Shown: positions 7,622 to 15,551 of the stretch, one piece after another | Layout: every line of letters begins with the position of its first letter | Position numbering within the stretch: position 1 is the first letter of the stretch | From: CAYVBJ01 sp964517005 | GTDB taxonomy: Bacteria > Bacteroidota > Rhodothermia > Balneolales > Balneolaceae | Assembly (NCBI GenBank): GCA_964517005.1 | Contig: CAZFAJ010000030.1 | Span: 1-31,369, forward strand | Direction: 5' to 3' | Length of the DNA stretch: 31,369 nucleotides | Position numbers and translations under genes: made by a program | Notes under the pieces: model-generated | Told to the model about the DNA's origin: nothing | Seen by the model: the letters and a program-made list of their open reading frames with translations, nothing else | The model's database searches: none

Positions 7622-8665
7622 ATGAAAGGAATGATTATTGAGAATATAAAAGACTTGAATGAAACGGATCAGCCCCTGTCTCTCATAGAACTGCCAAAAC
7701 CTGAGCCGAGTGCGTATGAAGTTCTGATCCGGGTAAGTGTATGTGGCGTATGCCATACTGAACTGGATGAAATTGAAGGCCGCACCCCGCCTCCTGAACT
7801 TCCTGTGGTACCCGGACATGAAGTTGTCGGAGTTATCGAAAAATGTGGAAAAGATGTATCAGGTGTGAATACGGACGTCCGTGTCGGCGTTGCCTGGATC
7901 TTTTCAGCTTGCGGAGAGTGTGAACATTGTATTGAAGGCGATGAAAATCTCTGCAACAATTTTACAGCCACCGGCCGCGATGTAAATGGTGGCTATGCGG
8001 AATATATGGTTGCGCCCGCTTCCTTTGTCTATCCAATACCTGATTCCATTTCAGACGAACAGGCCGCACCTATGTTATGCGCCGGCGCCATCGGTTACCG
8101 GTCACTGATGCTCACCGAAATAGAAAACGGAAAGCGCCTTGGGTTAACAGGATTCGGAGCCTCGGGACATCTCGTTTTGAAGCTGTCACGATATCTTTAT
8201 CCTGATACCGATATCTATGTGTTTGCACGAAGTAAGAGACAGAGAAAATTTGCAATGGAGCTGGGCGCTGTCTGGGCAGGGGACACGGAAAAGGAATGCC
8301 CGGAAAAACTCCACGCCATCATTGATACAACACCTGTCTGGAAACCGGTTGTGGAAGCTTTAAAAAACCTGGAGCCTGCCGGAAGGCTCGTTATCAATGC
8401 AATCCGAAAAGAGGATACGGACCAGGAGTATCTATTAAAAATGGATTATGCTGAACATCTGTGGAAAGAAAAAGAGATCAAATCGGTGGCCAATGTAACC
8501 CGAAAGGATGTATCGGAATTTCTGAAAGTTGCTGCTAAAATACCCATTGAACCTGATGTCACACTTTTCCCGCTGGAAGAAGCAAATAAAGCGTTGATGC
8601 AGATAAAACAAGGCGGCGGAAAAGGAGCCATTGTCCTGAAGATAAATGATAAGAACACTGTTTAA
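7622..8665 (+). CDS. Zinc-dependent alcohol dehydrogenase family protein
   Basis: This is a medium-chain dehydrogenase/reductase of the zinc type, which oxidises an alcohol or reduces an aldehyde with NAD(P). The catalytic zinc region shows VCGVCHTELDEIEG and GHEVVG; the structural zinc site shows CGECEHCIEGDENLC, with four cysteines in the classical spacing. The cofactor domain has GFGASGHLVLK, fitting the GxGxxG loop. The shape, including the short loop around GASGHL, fits the AdhA-like subgroup (TIGR02822 type) rather than sorbitol or threonine dehydrogenases. The frame opens with ATG at 7607, five codons earlier, but family members start at the MKGMII-type strand, so I prefer 7622. Substrate cannot be told. 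It is 68 bases ahead of the sigma-factor gene and could be read into it. Confidence 0.88.
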   Translation: MKGMIIENIKDLNETDQPLSLIELPKPEPSAYEVLIRVSVCGVCHTELDEIEGRTPPPELPVVPGHEVVGVIEKCGKDVSGVNTDVRVGVAWIFSACGECEHCIEGDENLCNNFTATGRDVNGGYAEYMVAPASFVYPIPDSISDEQAAPMLCAGAIGYRSLMLTEIENGKRLGLTGFGASGHLVLKLSRYLYPDTDIYVFARSKRQRKFAMELGAVWAGDTEKECPEKLHAIIDTTPVWKPVVEALKNLEPAGRLVINAIRKEDTDQEYLLKMDYAEHLWKEKEIKSVANVTRKDVSEFLKVAAKIPIEPDVTLFPLEEANKALMQIKQGGGKGAIVLKINDKNTV

Positions 8666-8733
8666 GTTAGATTATTTGCATATTTTAAACCCTCTTGAGA
8701 AACCGGAAATCATAAAAACACGTTCTTAAATTT

Positions 8734-9336
8734 GTGATTATTACTCCAGAGCTGATATTACTTGTGCTTGCCTTTTCAAAGTCAGATGAATTTGAAGGTG
8801 GCGAACTCAGCCAGAAAATTAAAAACGGAGATCAGGAGGCTTTTAAATTATTTTTTGAAAAACACAATCAACCGCTCTACCGGTTTCTGGTGAGCCGGGG
8901 CGTTGACGGTCCGGTTGCGGAAGATCTTGTACAAAAAGCTTTTCTCATAATCTGGGAAAAAAGAAACGGGATTAATCCTGAAAAATCACTGAAGGCATAC
9001 CTTTTTCAGATAGCATATTCGAGAATGCTGAATCATATTCGCGATCATAAAAAGTTTTATGATGGCGATGATATTCCCGATCAGACAAACAGCACAACAC
9101 CGGAAGATGATCTCGAAAACCATCAGCTGAAAATGGCTATTGACAGAGCTGTAGCTGCAATGCCTGATAAACGCAGAATGGTCTTTGAATTCTGTTTTTT
9201 AAAGGATTTCACCTATCGGGAAACAGCCGAAGCAATGGATGTGAGTGTAAAAACTGTTGAAAATCACATGGCACTGGCCCTCAAGGATATGAGACATTCC
9301 CTGAAGATGTACCGTGAAAATAATAATATTGATTAG
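8734..9336 (+). CDS. ECF-type RNA polymerase sigma factor
   Basis: This protein directs RNA polymerase to a small regulon when released from its anti-sigma factor. Of 200 residues, 36-105 form region 2 (EAFKLFFEKHNQPLYRFL, then AEDLVQKAFLIIWEKR) and 135-188 form region 4, with the helix-turn-helix around FTYRETAEAMDVSVKTVENH. Regions 1 and 3 are absent, as in extracytoplasmic-function sigmas of the FecI-like group. The GTG at 8734 gives the longest form; a GTG at 8764 is also possible and would remove a hydrophobic leader that the family does not need. The gene heads a same-strand run ending in fecR and an FecA-like receptor, which are its likely control partners. Confidence 0.92.
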   Translation: MIITPELILLVLAFSKSDEFEGGELSQKIKNGDQEAFKLFFEKHNQPLYRFLVSRGVDGPVAEDLVQKAFLIIWEKRNGINPEKSLKAYLFQIAYSRMLNHIRDHKKFYDGDDIPDQTNSTTPEDDLENHQLKMAIDRAVAAMPDKRRMVFEFCFLKDFTYRETAEAMDVSVKTVENHMALALKDMRHSLKMYRENNNID

Positions 9337-9392
9337 GGGTAACATCCCGCTGACGTGTAAAACGGGTGAACTCTAACATAATTCATAAAATC

Positions 9393-10997
9393 ATGTTCTC
9401 AATAAAAAATAAAATCTACAACTTGAAAGCTTTGCCATTGGCTCTTTTGGCAGGCTTGATGATTACTTCCTGCACGATAGACAGTGTGGATACTTCTAAA
9501 GATCAAATTTCTGATGCAGACCTGGAAGCTGCAGGTCAAATTATCGGTGAATCCCTTTCCGATCAGAATGATGGTATTTTAACAAGCCTGAACGATGCTA
9601 TCGCGATTCCTTCAGAAGGCGGATTTGACGATGTTGCTTCATCAGCACTGGCCAAACCCACAAGCTCTGCAGCTAATGATGATGATAATAACAGCGGCAG
9701 AGGCTCTGAAAGAAATTTCAGTTACTCTTTTGACCCCGAAACGGGAACACATACACTTTCCTTTGATAGAAGCGTAGACAGACCCAACTTCTCAAAAAGT
9801 TCTTCAGCTACACTTCAGTACATATTTCTGGATGTGAACGGTGAATTTATAGTGTTTCCGAGAGCTCAGAAAGACCGGATTGAAACCATTGATTTTTCAG
9901 GCATTCGAAACGGATCACTTGAAACGCCCCGGAAAAAATCTTCCTTTGAGCGCGAAGATGAATTTCTTATCGACGGGCTGACTGATGGATCGCCTTTCTT
10001 ATCCATAGACGGCGTTCACAGAGGCTCAGGTAATTTTGAGGCTACCGGTAATGACGGCCAGCTTTTGGAGAGAAACTATACGATCCTTGTCGATTTCCTG
10101 AATGTGCAGATCGATAAATCTCAGGCAGAATTTGGAGGAGATCTCAGCAAAGGTGTTACCGGTACATTAACGTACGAAATTAACATCAACCGTACCAGAA
10201 ACGGTGACACAGAAACTAAGACAATCCAGGGAACCGTTGAGTTTACAGGCGATGGAACCGCACTTCTCCGATTTGCTGATTTCTCAAAGATTTTCAGAAT
10301 AAAACTGGATGATGGTAAAGTTTTTGACGATGATGAATTTGAAGGTATTGTCAGATCTGTAAATCTTGATGAATCCTTTTTTACACTCACCAACGGACAG
10401 CGCATTAAAGTAACTGATGCAACTGAAATCGATGATGACGGTGATCTCTTCTCTCTCGAAGAAGTAAATCGTGCCATTCAAAATGGTTTTATCGTTGAAG
10501 CTGAAGGTGATGTTGAAAGACGTGAGAATTCTGACTTTCTATTTGCAACTGAGGTCGAATTTGAATTTGATGACGATGAAGATTTCGAAGGTATCGTTCA
10601 ATCCGTAAATTTGAATGAGTCTGCATTTACGTTAGAAAACGGACGCACATTTCTGATTACGGAAGAGAGTGAAATAGATGATGACGGAGATCTTTTTTCA
10701 CTTGAAGAAGTAGATCGTGCTGTCAGAAACGGCCAAATAGTTGAAGCTGACGGTGAGTTCATCCGCCGAAGAAATGCCGGCATAAACGTAGTTATTGAAG
10801 TCGAATTTGAATTTGACGATGACGATGATGGTGACGATGATGNNNNNNNNNNNNNNNNNNNNNNNNNNNNNNNNNNNNNNNNNNNNNNNNNNNNNNNNNN
10901 NNNNNNNNNNNNNNNNNNNNNNNNNNNNNNNNNNNNNNNNNNTGACGATGATGACGATGACAACGACGACGATGATGATGATGATGATAATGATTAA
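9393..10997 (+). CDS. Acidic lipoprotein with two DUF5666-type repeats and poly-Asp tail
   Basis: From ATG 9393 the protein opens with a signal peptide and lipobox ITSC, giving a lipidated Cys27. A beta-rich domain follows, then two repeats of 82 residues (DNA 10341-10586 and 10587-10832), each beginning EGIV(R/Q)SVNL and containing E-I-D-D-D-G-D-L-F-S-L-E-E-V, typical of DUF5666. The end is almost pure Asp with a few Gly and Asn, and is cut by a 100-N gap; both sides read Asp in the same frame and the stop is at 10995. A GTG at 9366 is the alternative start. It lies between the sigma factor and fecR, an unusual place, so it is probably the first target or a partner of that circuit. The acid tail could bind divalent cations, which is inference. 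Confidence 0.8.
   Translation: MFSIKNKIYNLKALPLALLAGLMITSCTIDSVDTSKDQISDADLEAAGQIIGESLSDQNDGILTSLNDAIAIPSEGGFDDVASSALAKPTSSAANDDDNNSGRGSERNFSYSFDPETGTHTLSFDRSVDRPNFSKSSSATLQYIFLDVNGEFIVFPRAQKDRIETIDFSGIRNGSLETPRKKSSFEREDEFLIDGLTDGSPFLSIDGVHRGSGNFEATGNDGQLLERNYTILVDFLNVQIDKSQAEFGGDLSKGVTGTLTYEININRTRNGDTETKTIQGTVEFTGDGTALLRFADFSKIFRIKLDDGKVFDDDEFEGIVRSVNLDESFFTLTNGQRIKVTDATEIDDDGDLFSLEEVNRAIQNGFIVEAEGDVERRENSDFLFATEVEFEFDDDEDFEGIVQSVNLNESAFTLENGRTFLITEESEIDDDGDLFSLEEVDRAVRNGQIVEADGEFIRRRNAGINVVIEVEFEFDDDDDGDDDXXXXXXXXXXXXXXXXXXXXXXXXXXXXXXXXXXDDDDDDNDDDDDDDDND
10341..10832 (+). repeat. Two in-frame 246-base repeats encoding DUF5666-like units
   Basis: The two units are clearly related in protein (EGIVRSVNLDESFFTLTNG against EGIVQSVNLNESAFTLENG) and in stretches of DNA around GATGATGACGG, but third positions have diverged. 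That points to an old internal duplication kept under selection. Confidence 0.8.
10843..10942. other. Scaffold gap of 100 N inside the poly-Asp region
   Basis: The gap sits within a GAC/GAT codon run, so it is likely a collapsed trinucleotide-like repeat. Its real length is unknown. The frame is kept on paper, since the final codons after the gap read Asp/Asn up to the stop. Confidence 0.97.
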
Positions 10998-11020
10998 ATA
11001 ATAACACGCAGCTTCATATC

Positions 11021-11056
11021 AATATGAGTGCCGGAATCCTGCCCGGCACTCATATT
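11021..11056 (+). terminator. Perfect 14-bp hairpin between lipoprotein and fecR
   Basis: AATATGAGTGCCGG (11021-11034) pairs perfectly with CCGGCACTCATATT (11043-11056) around an 8-base loop. It begins 24 bases after the lipoprotein stop. There is no proper T-run after it (TATCTACC), so it may be a partial terminator or an mRNA-stabilising 3' end that lets the lipoprotein be expressed more than fecR and the receptor. Confidence 0.6.
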
Positions 11057-11091
11057 TATCTACCTGACTATTTTATACATTTGCCAATGAA

Positions 11092-12063
11092 ATGAACAAT
11101 ACTCAACTGCCACATAACGACCCGGATCTTACGCTTGCAAAAAAAATTGGTGAGTGCAGAGATAATCATGAGAACCTGAACACAATCAGTGATAACCTGC
11201 CCGATTATTTGTTAGCATATAAAAAAAGCAAAGAGGACGCTGAAGATCAGATCACTGTGCCGCAGGACCGGATATGGAGTGCCATCGAAAATGAGATATC
11301 CGCTAATAAAAAATCTGCTAAAATATTATCTCTCCACTCTTTCCGCGGACGTTTTCTGCGCATTGCAGCTGCGATACTGCTGGCAGCTCTGCTGTCACTC
11401 TTCTATTTTACCCGCACACAAACACCAAACTTAATTGCCGAAGCAGGCAATTCCATTACTGAAGTGAGTTTGACAGATGGCAGTAATATCACTCTGCGCC
11501 CGCATTCTACTCTCTGGAAATTGTCAGAAACCGATTCACGGCAAGAATATCGCCTGAAAGGCGAAGGTTATTTCACCATTGCAAATAACCCCGACAGAGA
11601 GTTCTCAGTTGCCGCCTCAGATGGCAGGGTAACTGTTTTGGGAACCAGGTTTGTTTTAAGTGACTGGGGCAGCCAAACCAGGGTGTTTCTTGAAGAAGGT
11701 TCTGTGCAGTTTGAGGTGATTGAAACAGGCGAAAAAGCAGACCTGAAACCCGGTGAAAAAGCCGTGATTGGCAGCGATAAAAAATTGTCGCTGCCTGAAC
11801 CCGCAAATCAGGACATTTTTACCTCCTGGATGAACAATCGCCTTCAGTTTTCTGACAGGCCTGCACGCTTAATTTTTGATGAACTGGAATTTCACTTCCA
11901 GATTCGGATTCAGGCTCCTGAAACGATCGAACAGGAATCTCTCGGCGGCTCTGTAACTCTTGACGAAAAGGAACAGGCTCTGCGTGATCTCGGGATTGTT
12001 CTGGGTGGCACATTTGAGACCACTGACGGCACAACCTACAAATTTGTACCGGAATCCCGATGA
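11092..12063 (+). CDS. FecR-family anti-sigma/signal transducer
   Basis: FecR proteins span the inner membrane, hold the ECF sigma factor inactive, and pass on the signal from an outer-membrane receptor. Here 323 residues split into a cytoplasmic part (1-88), one helix (about 90-107), the periplasmic FecR domain (about 113-210, with VSLTDGSNITLRPHS and GEGYFTI) and a C-terminal STN-like segment (about 235-320) that would touch the receptor. The cytoplasmic part carries the motif-poor IWSAIENEIS stretch expected of the sigma-binding region. The start at 11092 is the first ATG after the hairpin. The stop overlaps the receptor start by four bases (ATGA), so the two are translationally coupled. 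Confidence 0.92.
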   Translation: MNNTQLPHNDPDLTLAKKIGECRDNHENLNTISDNLPDYLLAYKKSKEDAEDQITVPQDRIWSAIENEISANKKSAKILSLHSFRGRFLRIAAAILLAALLSLFYFTRTQTPNLIAEAGNSITEVSLTDGSNITLRPHSTLWKLSETDSRQEYRLKGEGYFTIANNPDREFSVAASDGRVTVLGTRFVLSDWGSQTRVFLEEGSVQFEVIETGEKADLKPGEKAVIGSDKKLSLPEPANQDIFTSWMNNRLQFSDRPARLIFDELEFHFQIRIQAPETIEQESLGGSVTLDEKEQALRDLGIVLGGTFETTDGTTYKFVPESR

Positions 12064-14705
12064 TACGATTCACCCGGAGAATAACTTTTTTTACTTTTTT
12101 TCTGATGATTACGGCGGGCGGCCTGTCCGCACAAAATAAGTTTGATTACTCCAATCAGCCGGTCCGGAAGATCTTTGAAGATATCCAGGAAAAAACTCCC
12201 TGGCGTTTTTTATACAGGGAGTCTCTCATTTCCGATATCAGGCTTTCAATTAGCAGTAACGAAGATGAACTGTTCCAAAGAATGGACATCTTACTAAATG
12301 AATACGGGCTCAGACTGGACGTGGATGCGGAGCGGTTCCGGGTACTGCTGTTGCAGGAAGGGAGGAATCAGGCAGTAGTAAATCACCTGTCTGTATACGG
12401 GCAGGTGGTTGATGCTGAAACCGGTGAGAGACTCCCGCACGCAACAGTCTCCTGGGTAGAAAATGGCCGCCTCAAAGGAATCTCGACAGGAAGCGCCGGT
12501 ACATTTCATTTCACAACCACGCCGCAAGAGAGCAGGCTTACGGTGAAAGCTTCCTATGTGGGATACAGCAGTGAAGAGATTCATCTTCAGACAGATGCCG
12601 GATCTGAAATCCGTGATCTGACCATCCGGCTAAAACCGGAATCAATCAGGGGAAATGAAATAGTAATTTCCGGAACCTCTTTTTATGCTTCGTCCGACAG
12701 CACATTCCGGGGATTAATTGAAACCGGGCGGTTTAGCCCGTTCGGTGAAAGCAATGCTGTGCGAGCACTTCAGGTGCTCCCCTCCGTGGGAATAACCACA
12801 GCTTTAAACGATGGCCTGAATATTCGCGGTAGTTCCCCCGACGGTTTGCTGGTGATGCTCGATGGAATCACTGTTTTTAATCAAAGCCATCTATTTGGCC
12901 TTCTGGACAGTTTTAACGAAGATGCCCTTCAGTCAAGCGGTTTTTTTTATGACGTTACCCCTGCACAAGTTGAATCTCCTACCGGCGGAACCCTTTCACT
13001 GATCACCCGCACCGGTTCACTAAACAATACACGGGCTAAAGCCGGAATCAGCAATTCCAGTTACAAAGCGACTATCGAAGGTCCACTGATGAACGGAAAA
13101 GCCAGCTGGCTCATCTCCGGGCGCGGTTCTCTCCTGAATACGGTTGACTGGTTTAATAATTCTGACCTGGTACAATGGGGGCTTGATATCAACCGTCCTT
13201 CCAGTCTTGACGAAGGCAATTTTACAGATCTCAATTCCAGCTTGGTTACACCACTCAATTCAGATGCTGAATTCTTTGATCTGCATGGAAAACTCTACTT
13301 TGAGGGAAATTCAGGCAGCCGCTGGATTGCAAGTGTTTACTACGGCGGAGATTTTACCAAACAGCTTGTTGACCGCAGAGTCCGCTCTTTTACCAGCGAT
13401 TCCCGTTTTGAAAACCAGGAATTTAAAACGGAAAATGAATGGGGCAATTTTACCGGAACGCTTAAGCATCAGCGTCAGATTTCAGATGTGATCTACAGTC
13501 ACACCATGGCGGGAATCAGTTCTTATGAATCCGATTTTCTGAAAGAGGATTTTGTCTATACAAGAATCAACAGGTCAGATGGTTTAAATCAGATTAATAT
13601 ATTTACCTTTCCTTTCCGGAATCAAAGTACCATGAACCAGTTCAAGGCAGAACAATCATTTGATTTCGTCTTTAATTCATTTTCACTGACAGCCGGTGCT
13701 TCATTTTTTTATTATCGCGGTGATTACAGTGAAAACTCATTCGAGAGATCATCTTTTCTGATTCAAACAGAATCAAGCCAGGCAGATGTTTTTTTACAGG
13801 CCGATTTCATGGAGCTGCCCATGATGAACCTGCATCTCGGATCTCGATTTCACTATTACGAAAAGGGTGGATATAATCGTTTTTCACCGCGCGCCAAATT
13901 AAGGCTGCTGCCGAATTCACCTGTTTCCTTTGGAGTTGGATTCAGCAGAAATCATCAGTTTCTGCATCGTGTTGGCCTTGATAATGCCGTCACATCCGAT
14001 ATTTGGATTCTCACTAACGAACAGCAATCACCCTCTTCTGTTGACCACTATTCTGCAGGAATCTATATGCGGATTTTTCCAAAGTCATTTCTGCAGGTTG
14101 AAGGGTACATCAAAAATTCCAAAAATTTACGATTGCATGAAATTAATGTACAGACTTTATCCAATACATTTTCAAATACTCCCTGGTTTTTTGAAAACGA
14201 AGGGCGTGCCCGCGGAATCGAAGTACTTTCGAGACATCTATTCAACAAATGGTCCTTTACACAGACGTACTCCCTTTCATCTATGGAATTGCAAAACCCT
14301 TTTATCCTGAATGGTGTATCCTTTTATGCGGATTGGGACCGTACACATTCGTATACGGCAACAGCGGAGTTAAAATTGACACAGTTCCTGAATTTTTATA
14401 CATCATGGATTGTGGCTTCGGGTACACCTGATAACATTTCGCTAAATAATATAGCTGGTGAAGCTGAGCGACTTGGCATATATAAAAGACTCGATATAAC
14501 TCTGAACTATTCTGACAATCTCCTGAACGGAATGATTGATGCCAACATTTCTTTCTACAACGTTCTGGACAGCCAAAATCCGTGGTACCGGGAATTTGCG
14601 CTCGCTATTAATGAAAACAGGCGCCTGCCCCGCCTGGAACCTGTTCCTGTAACTGTTTTTGATCTTGGGTTTCAGCCCTCCTTTGAAATTGTTTTTTCAT
14701 TTTAA
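12060..14705 (+). CDS. TonB-dependent receptor with STN signalling domain
   Basis: This outer-membrane receptor takes up a ligand using TonB energy and signals its presence to FecR. In 881 residues I see a signal peptide ending near SAQ (24-26), an STN domain (about 29-98, FDYSNQPVRKIFEDIQ), a carboxypeptidase-like regulatory domain (about 111-190, YGQVVDAETGERLPHATV), a plug (about 200-320, with LNIRGSSPDGLLVMLDG) and a barrel that ends in a terminal Phe (VFSF). No SusD-like partner, siderophore or vitamin genes lie nearby, so the ligand is open. The gene is longer than FecA because of the extra regulatory domain, normal for Bacteroidota-type receptors. No clear terminator follows. Confidence 0.93.
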   Translation: MIRFTRRITFFTFFLMITAGGLSAQNKFDYSNQPVRKIFEDIQEKTPWRFLYRESLISDIRLSISSNEDELFQRMDILLNEYGLRLDVDAERFRVLLLQEGRNQAVVNHLSVYGQVVDAETGERLPHATVSWVENGRLKGISTGSAGTFHFTTTPQESRLTVKASYVGYSSEEIHLQTDAGSEIRDLTIRLKPESIRGNEIVISGTSFYASSDSTFRGLIETGRFSPFGESNAVRALQVLPSVGITTALNDGLNIRGSSPDGLLVMLDGITVFNQSHLFGLLDSFNEDALQSSGFFYDVTPAQVESPTGGTLSLITRTGSLNNTRAKAGISNSSYKATIEGPLMNGKASWLISGRGSLLNTVDWFNNSDLVQWGLDINRPSSLDEGNFTDLNSSLVTPLNSDAEFFDLHGKLYFEGNSGSRWIASVYYGGDFTKQLVDRRVRSFTSDSRFENQEFKTENEWGNFTGTLKHQRQISDVIYSHTMAGISSYESDFLKEDFVYTRINRSDGLNQINIFTFPFRNQSTMNQFKAEQSFDFVFNSFSLTAGASFFYYRGDYSENSFERSSFLIQTESSQADVFLQADFMELPMMNLHLGSRFHYYEKGGYNRFSPRAKLRLLPNSPVSFGVGFSRNHQFLHRVGLDNAVTSDIWILTNEQQSPSSVDHYSAGIYMRIFPKSFLQVEGYIKNSKNLRLHEINVQTLSNTFSNTPWFFENEGRARGIEVLSRHLFNKWSFTQTYSLSSMELQNPFILNGVSFYADWDRTHSYTATAELKLTQFLNFYTSWIVASGTPDNISLNNIAGEAERLGIYKRLDITLNYSDNLLNGMIDANISFYNVLDSQNPWYREFALAINENRRLPRLEPVPVTVFDLGFQPSFEIVFSF

Positions 14706-15023
14706 GACCCCATAATGAATCCCCGTTCCAAATACTATCCGATGAGAAAGAACAGGCTTATGAAGTTTTCAAATAACTTTTAAAATGATAATGAATTGCG
14801 ATCTTGCCGTGATTGTAAATATTGGTAAATACGCTTCCTGTGGCTGATCACTATATTATCTTGTACAAAATAAAAAAGGCTTAGTTAAAAATAATTTGTA
14901 ATAAATATGTACAATAATTAGTTAATAACTGTACAATAGGAAATAATTACAAATAATAAATTATATTTCTGAAAAACTTGTGCGTGAGCACCAATTTGCA
15001 ACAAAAAATAAATTTAATTAGAA
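14706..15023. promoter_or_regulatory. Non-coding 318 bases with putative operator
   Basis: No gene is visible between the receptor and the small protein at 15024. The right half is very AT-rich and contains TGTACAA three times (14862, 14908, 14930) and an imperfect inverted repeat: ATAATTTGTAATAA (14891-14904) against TAATTACAAATAAT (14944-14957), 12 of 14 positions complementary. The arrangement, 70-160 bases before a start codon, looks like a regulator-binding promoter region. The left half shows nothing I can name. Confidence 0.4.
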
Positions 15024-15275
15024 ATGGATATTAAATTCGTTAAACGATCTCAGGTAAATTCAAGTAAAAGAAGGGCTTCAAAATTTAAACCATTGATGGA
15101 TGCTCTGGATAAGCTTGAACCCGGCGGAGATGCTGTTCAGGTATCGTATCAAAATGAAAAAAGTGTAAATTCAATGCGAACTGCGGTCTATCAGTATAAC
15201 CAGGAAAACAATGTGAAAATCAAAAGCGGTAAAGATGCAGCAAACAAAAAGATCTTTTTTTATAGAGAAAAATAG
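15024..15275 (+). CDS. Small basic protein of unknown function
   Basis: This 83-residue soluble protein has no signal peptide or membrane helix. It is rich in Lys/Arg at both ends, with a central SYQNEKSVNSMRTAVYQYNQ helix-like stretch and a closing strand KKIFFYREK. The pattern (basic N-terminus, LMDALDKLEPGGDAVQVSY, then an amphipathic helix and SGKDAANKK) looks like a small nucleic-acid-binding or phage-type protein, but I know no named family. It is alone, with a long possible operator region in front and a nested palindrome behind. Codon use is like its neighbours, so I consider it a real gene. Confidence 0.7.
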   Translation: MDIKFVKRSQVNSSKRRASKFKPLMDALDKLEPGGDAVQVSYQNEKSVNSMRTAVYQYNQENNVKIKSGKDAANKKIFFYREK

Positions 15276-15299
15276 ATCTTAACCTGGATTATTCACCAA

Positions 15300-15402
15300 G
15301 AAATTTGGCGGTGGGCAAGGCGTCCCGGAAATGGGGGCGGAAACGTACCTAAGTACGTTGAGTACACCATTTCCGAGACAACGCAGCACACAGATAAATT
15401 TC
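15300..15402. repeat. Nested palindromic element
   Basis: Three nested arms share one centre: GAAATTT (15300-15306) with AAATTTC (15396-15402), CGGAAATGG (15326-15334) with CCATTTCCG (15367-15375), and AACGTAC (15342-15348) with GTACGTT (15353-15359) around the loop CTAA. It is more GC-rich than the DNA around it and contains no gene. It resembles REP- or MITE-like mobile palindromes, or a long RNA hairpin; one copy in the window cannot decide. Confidence 0.65.
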
Positions 15403-15551
15403 GCAGAGTAGCCCAGACGAAAATTGAGTTCAATAACATGAATGACAGTTAATTACTGTTATATACCTTTTTAAATTATTTTTCCTAAAATTTGTGAATA
15501 ATTCAGGTTAAATCGAAACATCAGTTGATTTTATATTGATACCGATATTCT

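Noticed and set aside
10795..11001. Poly-Met/Thr and poly-His frames over the Asp repeat
   Set aside because: These are other readings of the GAC/GAT repeat; only the Asp frame connects to a lipoprotein and a proper stop.
15445..15459. ACAGT-TAATT-ACTGT as terminator of the small protein
   Set aside because: The stem has only five pairs, lies about 170 bases after the stop, and has no T-run directly after it.
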